A stretch of 51,983 nucleotides of DNA, from NCBI GenBank assembly GCA_002083595.1, contig MSXT01000020.1, positions 1 to 51,983 of the forward strand, read 5' to 3'. The notes beneath the pieces are model-generated. The model was not told where the DNA came from. It made no database searches and saw nothing but the letters and a program-made list of their open reading frames with translations. Below are positions 17,790 to 26,336 of this stretch, one piece after another; the first letter of the stretch is position 1, and each line of letters starts with the position of its first letter. A program made the translations under genes and the position numbers. This DNA is from Proteobacteria bacterium ST_bin16 (GTDB lineage: Bacteria > Pseudomonadota > Gammaproteobacteria > Burkholderiales > Nitrosomonadaceae).

Positions 17790-18224
17790 ATGATGACCAA
17801 TCACGGGAATTTACTCACACAGGGCCAATTCTCTTTTCTGCCTCCATTGACCGACAAGCAAATTTCAGCACAACTCAAATATGCGTTGAAAAATGGTTGG
17901 GCAATCGGCATTGAATACACTGACGATCCTCATCCACGCAATACCTATTGGGAAATGTTTGGCAACCCAATGTTTGATTTGAAAGATCCAGCAGGAATCT
18001 TGCTGGAAATCAACAGTTGCCGCAAAACTTTTCCAAACCACTATATCCGCGTGACTGCATTTAATTCGACACGCGGGGTGGAAAGTCCAACCATGTCGTA
18101 CATTGTTAACCGGCCCAAGAAAGAACCAGGGTTTAGTTTAGTACGCCAGGAAGGTGCTGGACGAAGCGTTAGTTACACTATTCATTCCTATGCAACTGAC
18201 AAGCCGGAAACTGAGCGCTACTAG
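17790..18224 (+). CDS. cbbS: RuBisCO small subunit, red-type
   Basis: 144 residues; AGGAGA precedes two adjacent ATGs (17790 and 17793), and either may be used. It has the expected GQFSFLPPLTD, ALKNGWAIGIEYTDDPHPRN, YWEMFG and RVTAFNSTRG segments. After about residue 105 comes the C-terminal extension (PGFSLVRQEG, then YTIHSYA) that in red-type enzymes forms a beta-hairpin barrel helping assembly. It forms the L8S8 holoenzyme with CbbL. Confidence 0.97.
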   Translation: MMTNHGNLLTQGQFSFLPPLTDKQISAQLKYALKNGWAIGIEYTDDPHPRNTYWEMFGNPMFDLKDPAGILLEINSCRKTFPNHYIRVTAFNSTRGVESPTMSYIVNRPKKEPGFSLVRQEGAGRSVSYTIHSYATDKPETERY

Positions 18225-18239
18225 CATAATAAAAATAAG

Positions 18240-18268
18240 GTATCTCTCTCCCTCATGGGGAGAGATAC
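18240..18268 (+). terminator. Hairpin between cbbS and cbbX (attenuator or mRNA-stabilising element)
   Basis: GTATCTCTC plus CCC (18240-18252, one bulged T) pairs with GGGGAGAGATAC (18257-18268) around a TCAT loop. No T-run follows, so it is unlikely to stop all transcripts. A stem here would protect cbbLS mRNA and lower cbbX relative to RuBisCO, a common arrangement. Confidence 0.6.
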
Positions 18269-18359
18269 TAATAATACAAACAGTTACCAGAATAAAGGCA
18301 TTAACATAATTCAGCCTGTCACAATCTCCATCTCATGAGGCCTCAAAGAGTGATTAAAC

Positions 18360-19301
18360 ATGCCTAAGCAATCTAAAAACTTAACTTCATCCGAAGGTAC
18401 ATTAATTGATTTAGATGCAGAATTCCGCGAATCTAATATCCAGGAAGTACTGGATAAACTGGATCGTGAACTGATAGGTTTAATCCCTGTGAAGACTCGC
18501 ATTCGCGAAACGGCCGCGTTGTTACTGGTCGATCGTGTTCGCAAAAAACTGGGACTATCTGCAGGTGCGCCCAGTCTACACATGTGCTTCACCGGTAATC
18601 CTGGTACCGGGAAAACGACAGTAGCCCTGCGCATGGCAGAAATCTTACACCGTCTTGGCTATGTGCGTGAAGGACACCTGGTTTCAGTGACCCGAGACGA
18701 CTTGGTCGGTCAGTATATTGGACATACCGCCCCCAAAACAAAAGAAGTGATAAAAAAAGCGATGGGGGGCGTTCTTTTCATCGATGAAGCTTATTACCTT
18801 TACAAACCAGAAAACGAACGTGATTATGGCGCAGAATCAATAGAAATTCTGTTGCAAACGATGGAAAACAATCGCGAAGACTTGGTCGTTATTTTGGCCG
18901 GCTACAAAGATCGCATGGATAAATTCTTCCATAGCAATCCCGGCATGCGCTCGCGAATAGCGCACCATATCGACTTTCCGGATTACGGTCCGGATGAATT
19001 AGTTGCGATCGCTAACTTGATGTTAGAAAGCCAGAATTACTGTTTCAGCTCAGCCGGGGAAGAAGCATTTGGAAAATATATACGTCTGCGCATGAAGTCG
19101 GAGCATTTTGCCAATGCGCGCTCGGTTCGTAACGCGCTTGATCGCGCACGCCTCCGCCAAGCAAATCGATTATTTTCCGGAACAAAGAAATCATTATCCA
19201 AAACTGATCTCATCACATTAGAAGCGGAAGATATTCTTGCGAGTCGTGTTTTTCTTGAAAGTGCGTCGAATAGTGAACCTAATACAAAAAATAAAAAATA
19301 A
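18360..19301 (+). CDS. cbbX: Red-type RuBisCO activase CbbX (AAA+)
   Basis: 313 residues. Walker A is GNPGTGKTT (about 79-87), Walker B is VLFIDEAYYL (about 138-147), and the pore region LVGQYIGHT plus the arginine-finger area GMRSRI are present. CbbX forms a hexamer that pulls on the C-terminus of red-type RuBisCO large subunit to release tightly bound sugar phosphates. It fits the red-type cbbL and cbbS upstream. The gap of 135 bp before it contains a hairpin but no obvious separate promoter. Confidence 0.97.
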   Translation: MPKQSKNLTSSEGTLIDLDAEFRESNIQEVLDKLDRELIGLIPVKTRIRETAALLLVDRVRKKLGLSAGAPSLHMCFTGNPGTGKTTVALRMAEILHRLGYVREGHLVSVTRDDLVGQYIGHTAPKTKEVIKKAMGGVLFIDEAYYLYKPENERDYGAESIEILLQTMENNREDLVVILAGYKDRMDKFFHSNPGMRSRIAHHIDFPDYGPDELVAIANLMLESQNYCFSSAGEEAFGKYIRLRMKSEHFANARSVRNALDRARLRQANRLFSGTKKSLSKTDLITLEAEDILASRVFLESASNSEPNTKNKK

Positions 19302-19334
19302 AAAATAAAAACTTAAAACATATTTTCGATAGCG

Positions 19335-19682
19335 ATGGAAACGCTGACTCTACCCTGGCGCATCTTCCCAAAAACGATCGAAGCAGCATGTTATAACCGC
19401 GGGCGGCTTGCGCTACTGCGATTAGGCTATCCACTGCGAGTTACATTACTGAAACATCGTGGATTAGAAGTCATCTTAGACAAGACTATGTGGCTATGTG
19501 TTGATAGCAATAAAGATGACCAGCCTATTCTGGCATGGCGCGAGTTTCAGATTCACGGACGACGTAACTTACATCTGCCGATTTCTTGTGAATTGTGGCT
19601 ATACCATAGCTATGCAGGCCTCATCATGGGCTCAGCGCTGGATGATTTGGATCAGGTACTTGAAAATTATGCATTGAAATAA
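19335..19682 (+). CDS. Hypothetical protein in the cbb operon, 115 aa
   Basis: A compact protein of 115 residues rich in Leu, Trp, Arg and Tyr, with no signal peptide and no membrane segment. Visible landmarks are TLPWRIFPKT at the start, LALLRLGYPLRVTLLKHRG, and SCELWLYHSYAGLIMG near the end. I do not recognise the family. It begins 33 bp after cbbX and ends 33 bp before the aldolase-like gene, on the same strand, so it is very probably part of the CO2-fixation transcript. No strong ribosome binding site precedes the ATG, hinting at low expression or coupling. Confidence 0.7.
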   Translation: METLTLPWRIFPKTIEAACYNRGRLALLRLGYPLRVTLLKHRGLEVILDKTMWLCVDSNKDDQPILAWREFQIHGRRNLHLPISCELWLYHSYAGLIMGSALDDLDQVLENYALK

Positions 19683-19715
19683 TTTTTTTACACCCCTACA
19701 TTTCTGAGGATAAAA

Positions 19716-20933
19716 ATGCCACTTGTAGATATGCGCGATATGTTGAATCATGCTTATCAAAATAACTACGCAATCGGTGGTTTTGGATTAGTCAGTCTGG
19801 ATTTCCTGGAAGCTATTATCAAAGCAGCCGAATCCTGCCGCTCACCCGTCATTCTTAATATTTCCGAACCGCTCTTCAAAACGAACGATTTCAGGTTAAT
19901 CATTCCAGCAGTTGAACGCGCCGCACATCAGGCTAAAGTACCGGTAGCTATTCATTTTGACTATGCAAAAAAGCACGAATCCATTGCCGAGGCTATTAAC
20001 TTGGGATGCAATAGTGTCATGCTGGATGTTTCCTCAGAATCCTTTACCGGCAATATCGCTCAAACCAGCCGTGCCGCAGAATTAGCGCACGCATGTGGGG
20101 CTGCAATTGAGGGTATGCTTGGTTTTGCAGGTGGCCTGGAAGGGGAAAACGCGATCAATCACCTTGGCGAAGCTATTTATACTTCAGCCGAAGAAGCAAA
20201 AGCATATGTCAACCGTGCCGGCATAGACTTTCTCGCCGTATCCATTGACACCCTGCATATCCGCCAGCACAACCGGATAAAACTCGATTTCAAACGTTTG
20301 AAACGAATTAATGATGCAATTGGAATTCCACTGGTGTTGCATGGCAGCAGCGGCTTGATTGAAGATCAGTATCATAAGCTAATCTTAAATGGCGTCGCCA
20401 AAATCAATTGCTATACAGAGCTTTCCGATATTGCGGCAGCAACCATTCATTCCAATATTAAAACGCGCGCCAGGAAAGGCTATATCGAGGTTCTCCACGG
20501 CGTGACAGAGAATCTATTTGAACAAATCAAGCAGTGGATGCATCTCTGGGGCTCTGCAGGCCGTGCAGCAGAAGTATTGATTCAGTGTCGTCCTTGGCAG
20601 TCCGCGGAACAGATCATCCTTTGCTATGTTGAAAGCCATCGCTTACAGCAATTAGATGCCCTGATCGAACAAAGCCGTAAAACTTTGACAACTATTCCTG
20701 GTGTACGTCAAGTTTTCTCCGGCTGGGCGCCTTCTGAATTGAACCAGTATCGCTTATGCTGGCGTATTCAGCTATCCCATTCCGATGCCATCAACAACTT
20801 ACAATCCCATTCGGAGTATATCTATTTTTTCAATCAATTATCCCGATCGATTGATCCTGAAAAAATCAGTATCACTTTTGCTCCGACTTTATCAAATACG
20901 GAATTTAGGTTTAAGGAATTAGCAAATGCATAG
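19716..20933 (+). CDS. Class II aldolase-like protein fused to a Dabb-like domain
   Basis: 405 residues. Residues 1-275 follow the class II fructose/tagatose-bisphosphate aldolase fold: YAIGGFGLVSLDFLEAI, AIHFDYAKK, DTLHIRQHN, PLVLHGSSG and VAKINCYTEL. Asp82, His181 and His209 are in place, but the usual zinc ligand His83 is Tyr (FDY instead of LDH). The typical GVEGELG and TAHG loops are also altered. Residues about 298-390 resemble a stress-responsive Dabb ferredoxin-like barrel (TIPGVRQVFSG, then HSEYIYFFNQLSRSIDP). In the cbb operon it would formally be CbbA, but the missing ligand makes ordinary zinc aldolase activity doubtful. GAGGAT precedes the ATG. Confidence 0.8.
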   Translation: MPLVDMRDMLNHAYQNNYAIGGFGLVSLDFLEAIIKAAESCRSPVILNISEPLFKTNDFRLIIPAVERAAHQAKVPVAIHFDYAKKHESIAEAINLGCNSVMLDVSSESFTGNIAQTSRAAELAHACGAAIEGMLGFAGGLEGENAINHLGEAIYTSAEEAKAYVNRAGIDFLAVSIDTLHIRQHNRIKLDFKRLKRINDAIGIPLVLHGSSGLIEDQYHKLILNGVAKINCYTELSDIAAATIHSNIKTRARKGYIEVLHGVTENLFEQIKQWMHLWGSAGRAAEVLIQCRPWQSAEQIILCYVESHRLQQLDALIEQSRKTLTTIPGVRQVFSGWAPSELNQYRLCWRIQLSHSDAINNLQSHSEYIYFFNQLSRSIDPEKISITFAPTLSNTEFRFKELANA

Positions 20934-20965
20934 TCTGTACTTGCATCTGGCTGCTAAAATCCGGC

Positions 20966-20981
20966 TCTGGTTAGAACCAGA
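20966..20981. repeat. Small palindrome after the cbb operon
   Basis: TCTGGTT and AACCAGA flank two bases, 32 bp after the aldolase-like stop. There is no T-run (a C-run follows), so it is not a standard terminator, though it could stabilise the 3' end. Confidence 0.35.
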
Positions 20982-21026
20982 TCACCCCCCCATAGAGGCC
21001 AAGTGCTGGTCTGTTAAGCGTAAAAA

Positions 21027-21731
21027 TTAAGCTTCATTTATCGACAGACCCTCATTCCTGTCTTTCAGAACAACGCTGGTATTCAGAGAACTAGCGGTTT
21101 TAGGCCAGCGCGCGCCGCGCAATCTGTCTTTGCTCAACCACATCAAACACACGGCGTCGGATTGATTGCCACCGAGAATTTGATAGGCATCGTCATCCTC
21201 ACCGGCATAGAAACCTACATGACCTTTTCCGCTCGCCAGCGATTCACGCCAGAACACCATGATAGCGCCCAAACGCGGATTGGTAGAGACGCCGAATTTC
21301 TCCCATTGCCGCGCACCCAGCGGATTTCCCGGCAATACCTCCTGCTGCAGAGTGGTACCGACACAGTGCGCCACGAATAACCCGCACCACGGCACATCGT
21401 CACCGGCATAACTGATATCGAGATTCTTAGCCCAATCCATGATGTCAGGATTGTTCTTGTTGCCGAGCACTTCCTTCGTGCCCATTAAATGACGCGCTTC
21501 TTCAAACCAAGGGAGTAATGGGGTGTTCACCGGAATAGACGGCGACGTACCGGAAAAAAGCGCTGCGGAAGTTTTCGGGCCCACGATGCCATCCACTTCA
21601 AGACCCTGACGCTGCTGAAATTGCATCACTGCGGCGATGGTATTGCGCCCCCAAATACCGTCGATCTCGCCCGGATCAAAACCTTTACTTTTCAGCGCTT
21701 GTTGAATTTGTTTGACTGCACTGCTTGCCAT
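21027..21731 (-). CDS. Peptidoglycan-binding protein with CHAP-like amidase domain
   Basis: About 234 residues. Residues 6-60 are a PG_binding_1 domain (IQQALKSKGFDPGEIDGIWG, then MQFQQRQGLEVDG). The C-terminal part matches the TIGR02594 type of cysteine amidase: DVPWCGLFVAHCV with the likely nucleophile Cys, PRLGAIMVFWR, and GKGHVGFYAG with the likely His. It would cleave peptide bonds in murein. There is no signal peptide. Two adjacent ATGs exist; the second (21731) is better spaced from GGGAGGG. The mobile-type lysin layout recalls phage or tailocin endolysins, but no such genes are near. Confidence 0.82.
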   Translation of the reverse strand: MASSAVKQIQQALKSKGFDPGEIDGIWGRNTIAAVMQFQQRQGLEVDGIVGPKTSAALFSGTSPSIPVNTPLLPWFEEARHLMGTKEVLGNKNNPDIMDWAKNLDISYAGDDVPWCGLFVAHCVGTTLQQEVLPGNPLGARQWEKFGVSTNPRLGAIMVFWRESLASGKGHVGFYAGEDDDAYQILGGNQSDAVCLMWLSKDRLRGARWPKTASSLNTSVVLKDRNEGLSINEA

Positions 21732-21796
21732 CATCCCTCCCGGAATTTCTATGAATTGAATACATAGCCCAGGGTGGAATTATGCAGTATTTCTCT

Positions 21797-24700
21797 CTAA
21801 AGCTTCCACTTCTTACGTTTCCCGATCAGATCGGACAGATGATCCAGCAGTTCATCTTCTTTGTAAGGTTTGCCAAGAAATACGTCAACGCCCAGATCCT
21901 TGGCTATTTTCCGGTGTTTTTCCGCGGTGCGGGATGAAATGATGATCACCGGCATATGCGCCGTTGCGGGATTGTCACGCACTTTCTTGATCAATTCAAA
22001 GCCGTTCATTTTCGGCATTTCCAAATCGATCAGCATGACATCCGGAATGGTTTCCTGAAGAATATCGACCGCTTCCGCGCCATTCTTCGCGATCAGCACA
22101 TCGCAACCTTCGCGCTCCAACAGGCGGCAGGTGACTTTGCGCACGGTCAGCGAATCGTCCACCACCATGACAGCGGGTGGCGCGGCTGTTTTCTTTTTCT
22201 TCGCCGGAGCCAGCGCGGTAACCGGCGTACTGAGCACTTTCTGCACATCGCTGCGCTGCATCAGTTTTACCGGATTCAGGATCAGAATCACTTCGCCGTC
22301 ACCGGTAATGGTAGCGCCTTCCACGCCCGGCGCTTGCGCCAGTTGCGCGCCGATATTCTTCGCTACCACTTCGTTGCTGCCGAGCAATTCATCGACATGT
22401 ACCGCCAGATGCTGGGTGCCGCTATGCAGGAACAGAACCTGACTGTGTTTGGCGGTTTCCGGCACAACACCGGACTCGCCCAGCAAATGCGACAGATGCG
22501 CAAATGGATAGGTTTTTCCATTGAGGGTAATGCAATGATCCTGGTAGATTTTCTGCAAAGTTTCCGCATCGAATTCGCGTTGCTGCTCGACAATAAAAGC
22601 AGGAATCGCATAGGTTTGCTTGCCGGTGCGAACCATCAACGTTTGCGCAACCGATAAGGTCAGCGGCAGGTTAATCGTAAAAATTGTTCCTTGACCGGCA
22701 ACGGATTCCACGCTGATGCGCCCGCCCAGCATTGTAATCTCATTCTTGACGATATCCAGACCAATGCCGCGCCCCGCTATTCCCGTCACCGAATCGGTGG
22801 TCGACAAGCCCTGCGTAAAAATCAGCGACATAATTCTACTGTCGTCGAGCGCCTCATTTTCTTGAATCAGGCCAAGCCGTTGCGCCTCCTCGCGGATGCG
22901 TGGCAAATTCAAACCGCAGCCGTCGTCACTGAGCGTAATCATCACCTCGTTACCTTCCTGATGCAGCCGGATTTCGACTTGTCCGGTCTCGGATTTGCCC
23001 AGCCGCTGTCTTTCCTCCGGTGCTTCGATACCGTGAGCGATAGCGTTGCGCAGCAGGTGTTCCAGCGGCGGATTGATTTTCTCCAGTACATTGCGATCAA
23101 TTTCAACGTCGGCGCCATGAATCTCGAGACTGGCTTTTTTACCCAAATCCTCGGCCACCTGCCGGGCGATACGGTAATAGCGTTCGGCATAGTTGCTGAA
23201 CGGGATGGTACGGATTTGCAGCAACGATTGCTGCAACTGCCGGTTCATCACCGCTTGCTGTGCGACCGCTTCTTCAGCCGCAATCTGCGTAGTCCGCAAG
23301 CTTTTTTGCACACTGATGATGTCATCGACGCTTTCCGCCATTAGCCGGGTCAATTCCTGGAAGCGCGAGAAACGATCAAACTCAAGCGGATCAAACGCCG
23401 GCTCGCTTTCCTGTTGATGGGCAAGATGCGATTGCATTTGCGTTTCCGCTTGGATTTCCACTTCACGCAACTGATCGTGCAAACGATGTGTGCTTTCCGT
23501 CAAGTCCTGCAAGGATTGTTTGAAATTATTCAGCTGCGCCTCGATTTTTGAGCGCAGAATGCTGGCTTCTCCAGCATCGTTGACGAGGCGGTCAATCAGC
23601 TCGGAATTGATACGCAGCAATGTTTTGGATTGCAGCAGCCCGGTTGTTTCGGCGGGCGGTTGCGCCAGTTCGGCGATCGCCACGGCCGCGGCAGTCAGCG
23701 CATCGTTTGACGGAATCGTAGCATCTTCATGCTGCTGAAGCTGTTCGATCTCGCCGCTGATCGCGTCAAATTCACTTTCCAGTTGATCCAGCGCGGCGTC
23801 GGAGATATTGCGGTCACGGAAAGCCGTTTCCACATGGCTTTCCATCGCGTGAATCAATTCACCCAGTTGCATGGCACCCGCCATGCGCGCACTGCCTTTC
23901 AGGGTATGCAGCAACCGTAGCAATGCATGATGGATATCCTCGTCTTGCGGCAACATGCGCCACGCACGCAGTTTTGCGCCCATGCGCGGAATGATGTCGT
24001 GCGTTTCTTCCAGAAATACCGCGAGCAATTCCGGATTGATCCGGTCAGTCGGCGCGGCAACAAGTGGTGACTGTTCCGGCTGAACCGATTCGGCCGGAAC
24101 AGCCGGTACTGGAACGGTTTTAACGCGTGTCAGCAGTTCTTGTGCCGCTTGCAGTAATGCATCCGCATCAACTTCGGCTACGCCGTGTTCGCGCAGATCG
24201 TCACACCATCCGCCATACGCTTGGCAAGCCTGGTCAACCAAGTCGAGCAGCGGATCGGAAGCGGATCTGTTTTCACTTAACCAAAGATTCAGCACTTGCT
24301 CCAGGTTCCAGGCCACTTCACTCAAATCATCGAGCTTAACCATGCGGCCGCTGCCTTTCAAGGTGTGAAATCCACGCCGCGCACTCGCCAGCGCTGCTTG
24401 ATCGGTTGGATTGATGCGGCATTTGCGTACATCACCGGCGATCCCCGCCAGCACTTCACCCGCTTCTTCCAGGAAGATGCCGAGCAACTCGGGATCGATA
24501 GCAGTACTCACCGCCACAGCGGATGCGGTATCAACGCTTAGCGCGGCAGCAGGTTGTGTAACCGTTGGCAACGGCGGTGCATTGGCCGGATTTTCTGCGA
24601 CTTGGAACAGCTTGATGGCTTCCTCGACAATCTGCTGGCTATCGGGTTGCCCGCTGCGCAATGCTTCGATGTAGAAACCCAGGCTGCTCAATCCGTCGAC

Positions 24701-26296
24701 GAGCAGAATTTGTTCGTTCTCGGCAATCTCGTAGCCTGGCTTCGATAGCTTCTCAACCAAACCGTAGCAAAGATGCAGCAGCGTGTGCGCACGCTCCAGA
24801 TCCAGCATGACTAACGTACCGGAGACTTGCTTGAATAAATCCGGCAACAGTGGCAATTCCGAACGTTGGGCGGGTTCAAAAAAGAATTTATCCAGAATGC
24901 TTTCGATGTGCGCCAGATTGGTCAGAATTTCCTGCGCCACCTGCGCCAATAATTCTTGTTCCTGTGTTTTGCCATCCAGCACTTTGAATGTGGGTGCCGG
25001 TGGCAATTCACCAATCTGGATATCGCCCGTCGTAATACCGTGCAGACGGGAATCGATCACATCGATCTGGTACGGCAGATCGTCCGGCAGCTTATAAAAA
25101 TCGTCAATAATGCTTTCAACCAGCAGTAGTGCCGTGGCCATCTCCATCGCCAGCTCTTCACTCGTTTCCTGCGGATGATCGTGCAAGTACGTCACCGTAT
25201 CGCCAATGGCATCGATCAATTTCACCAGCGGCGCACACTCCGTTTGCCGTGCTTGGTGGCTGAGCCAGTCGACGTATTCCAATAATGTAACCAGACTTTC
25301 CTGATGCCCGGCACAGAACTCGCGCCAGATATCGTTCGCCTGCATCAGCGTATCGCGCAACCTATCCAGTATCGGACGCAGCGTTTCCGCTTCTTCAAAC
25401 GTCGGCGCATTCTGATCCTTGGTTTGGCCGGGCCAGGTGTAACTGTGCTTGATCGCATTGATGCGCGCGCTGTCCGATTCGCTGTGAGCAATGTGGTACA
25501 GCAATTCGCGCATTAACATGGATGTGTTGCCGGTCGTACCCGCCGCCAAATGACGGATGGTTTGTTCAATCTTTCCGCACAGACGGCGAACCGGCAAATC
25601 GATTTGGCTGCTGTCCAGTTGCAGCAAATCTTCCAGAAAACCGGCCGTCACCCACCAGAATGCACGCGCATCGGTAGTTCCGGGAAACGCCTCGATTTTA
25701 TCCGTCACGGCAGCCATTTGCCGCAAGCCATCCTGATTCGATGGATCGCGCAACCACTTCAGCAAACCGGCTTGATACTCGGCGCCCAATTGCTTGGCCA
25801 GAATCTTGGCAGCAGCCGCGTCGATAGCGGTGGACTCGGCTTTTAATGCCGGTGCGGCCGCTAAACGGGGGAAAAACAAATCGCTTTCGGGCGCGTTCTC
25901 AAAACCGTACACTTGCATCAAACCGCGATACGCCGGGAACAGCCGCAGCGGATTTTCTTCCGCGCCATCGATCAATTCGTTCAAGTAAAACAGCAATGCC
26001 TTGGTGGATTGCTTCAGCGCATCGAACACCGGCGCACTGGGTTCAATTTTCTTACTGATCAGCGCCTCAACCAGCTGCTCCATTTTTCCGGTGACGATGG
26101 TAATGCTGGTCAATCCCAGCATCTCGAGCAAACCGTCCAATTGATGAATATAACCGCGGCAATCCTTGATGAGATCGGTCTTGCCGGGATGCTGGCTATA
26201 TACCTCCAGATTCTGGTCGATCAATGCAAAGACTTGGTAAATCCCGTCCTTGATCCCGATAATCGAAGCAATGTTCAGTGTGGGTTGCGCGCTCAT
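21797..26296 (-). CDS. pilL: Hybrid chemotaxis histidine kinase PilL/ChpA-like
   Basis: 1499 residues. The N-terminal 600 are helical, pseudo-Hpt/FimL-like. Two canonical Hpt domains follow, each with HTLKGS (phosphoacceptors His644 and His797). Then come a CheA-type dimerisation helix, the ATPase (HLLRNAIAHGIEAP near 1078, GRGIGLDIVKNEI near 1175), a CheW-like domain (about 1210-1350) and a C-terminal receiver (VVDDSLTVRKV, phosphoacceptor Asp1424, and the Lys of LGKPY). Such kinases control type IV pilus twitching and, in Pseudomonas, cAMP and virulence. It lies 40 bp after pilJ. No pilG, pilH or pilI is present, so partner regulators must be encoded elsewhere. Confidence 0.93.
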   Translation of the reverse strand: MSAQPTLNIASIIGIKDGIYQVFALIDQNLEVYSQHPGKTDLIKDCRGYIHQLDGLLEMLGLTSITIVTGKMEQLVEALISKKIEPSAPVFDALKQSTKALLFYLNELIDGAEENPLRLFPAYRGLMQVYGFENAPESDLFFPRLAAAPALKAESTAIDAAAAKILAKQLGAEYQAGLLKWLRDPSNQDGLRQMAAVTDKIEAFPGTTDARAFWWVTAGFLEDLLQLDSSQIDLPVRRLCGKIEQTIRHLAAGTTGNTSMLMRELLYHIAHSESDSARINAIKHSYTWPGQTKDQNAPTFEEAETLRPILDRLRDTLMQANDIWREFCAGHQESLVTLLEYVDWLSHQARQTECAPLVKLIDAIGDTVTYLHDHPQETSEELAMEMATALLLVESIIDDFYKLPDDLPYQIDVIDSRLHGITTGDIQIGELPPAPTFKVLDGKTQEQELLAQVAQEILTNLAHIESILDKFFFEPAQRSELPLLPDLFKQVSGTLVMLDLERAHTLLHLCYGLVEKLSKPGYEIAENEQILLVDGLSSLGFYIEALRSGQPDSQQIVEEAIKLFQVAENPANAPPLPTVTQPAAALSVDTASAVAVSTAIDPELLGIFLEEAGEVLAGIAGDVRKCRINPTDQAALASARRGFHTLKGSGRMVKLDDLSEVAWNLEQVLNLWLSENRSASDPLLDLVDQACQAYGGWCDDLREHGVAEVDADALLQAAQELLTRVKTVPVPAVPAESVQPEQSPLVAAPTDRINPELLAVFLEETHDIIPRMGAKLRAWRMLPQDEDIHHALLRLLHTLKGSARMAGAMQLGELIHAMESHVETAFRDRNISDAALDQLESEFDAISGEIEQLQQHEDATIPSNDALTAAAVAIAELAQPPAETTGLLQSKTLLRINSELIDRLVNDAGEASILRSKIEAQLNNFKQSLQDLTESTHRLHDQLREVEIQAETQMQSHLAHQQESEPAFDPLEFDRFSRFQELTRLMAESVDDIISVQKSLRTTQIAAEEAVAQQAVMNRQLQQSLLQIRTIPFSNYAERYYRIARQVAEDLGKKASLEIHGADVEIDRNVLEKINPPLEHLLRNAIAHGIEAPEERQRLGKSETGQVEIRLHQEGNEVMITLSDDGCGLNLPRIREEAQRLGLIQENEALDDSRIMSLIFTQGLSTTDSVTGIAGRGIGLDIVKNEITMLGGRISVESVAGQGTIFTINLPLTLSVAQTLMVRTGKQTYAIPAFIVEQQREFDAETLQKIYQDHCITLNGKTYPFAHLSHLLGESGVVPETAKHSQVLFLHSGTQHLAVHVDELLGSNEVVAKNIGAQLAQAPGVEGATITGDGEVILILNPVKLMQRSDVQKVLSTPVTALAPAKKKKTAAPPAVMVVDDSLTVRKVTCRLLEREGCDVLIAKNGAEAVDILQETIPDVMLIDLEMPKMNGFELIKKVRDNPATAHMPVIIISSRTAEKHRKIAKDLGVDVFLGKPYKEDELLDHLSDLIGKRKKWKL

Positions 26297-26336
26297 ATTT
26301 TTGTACCATCAATCGATAGAGAAACCGGCACTGGCA

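Noticed and set aside
21956..22657. 233-codon frame opposite the end of pilL
   Set aside because: Antisense to the receiver and CheW-like domains of pilL, with a His/Arg/Gln-rich composition typical of a shadow frame.
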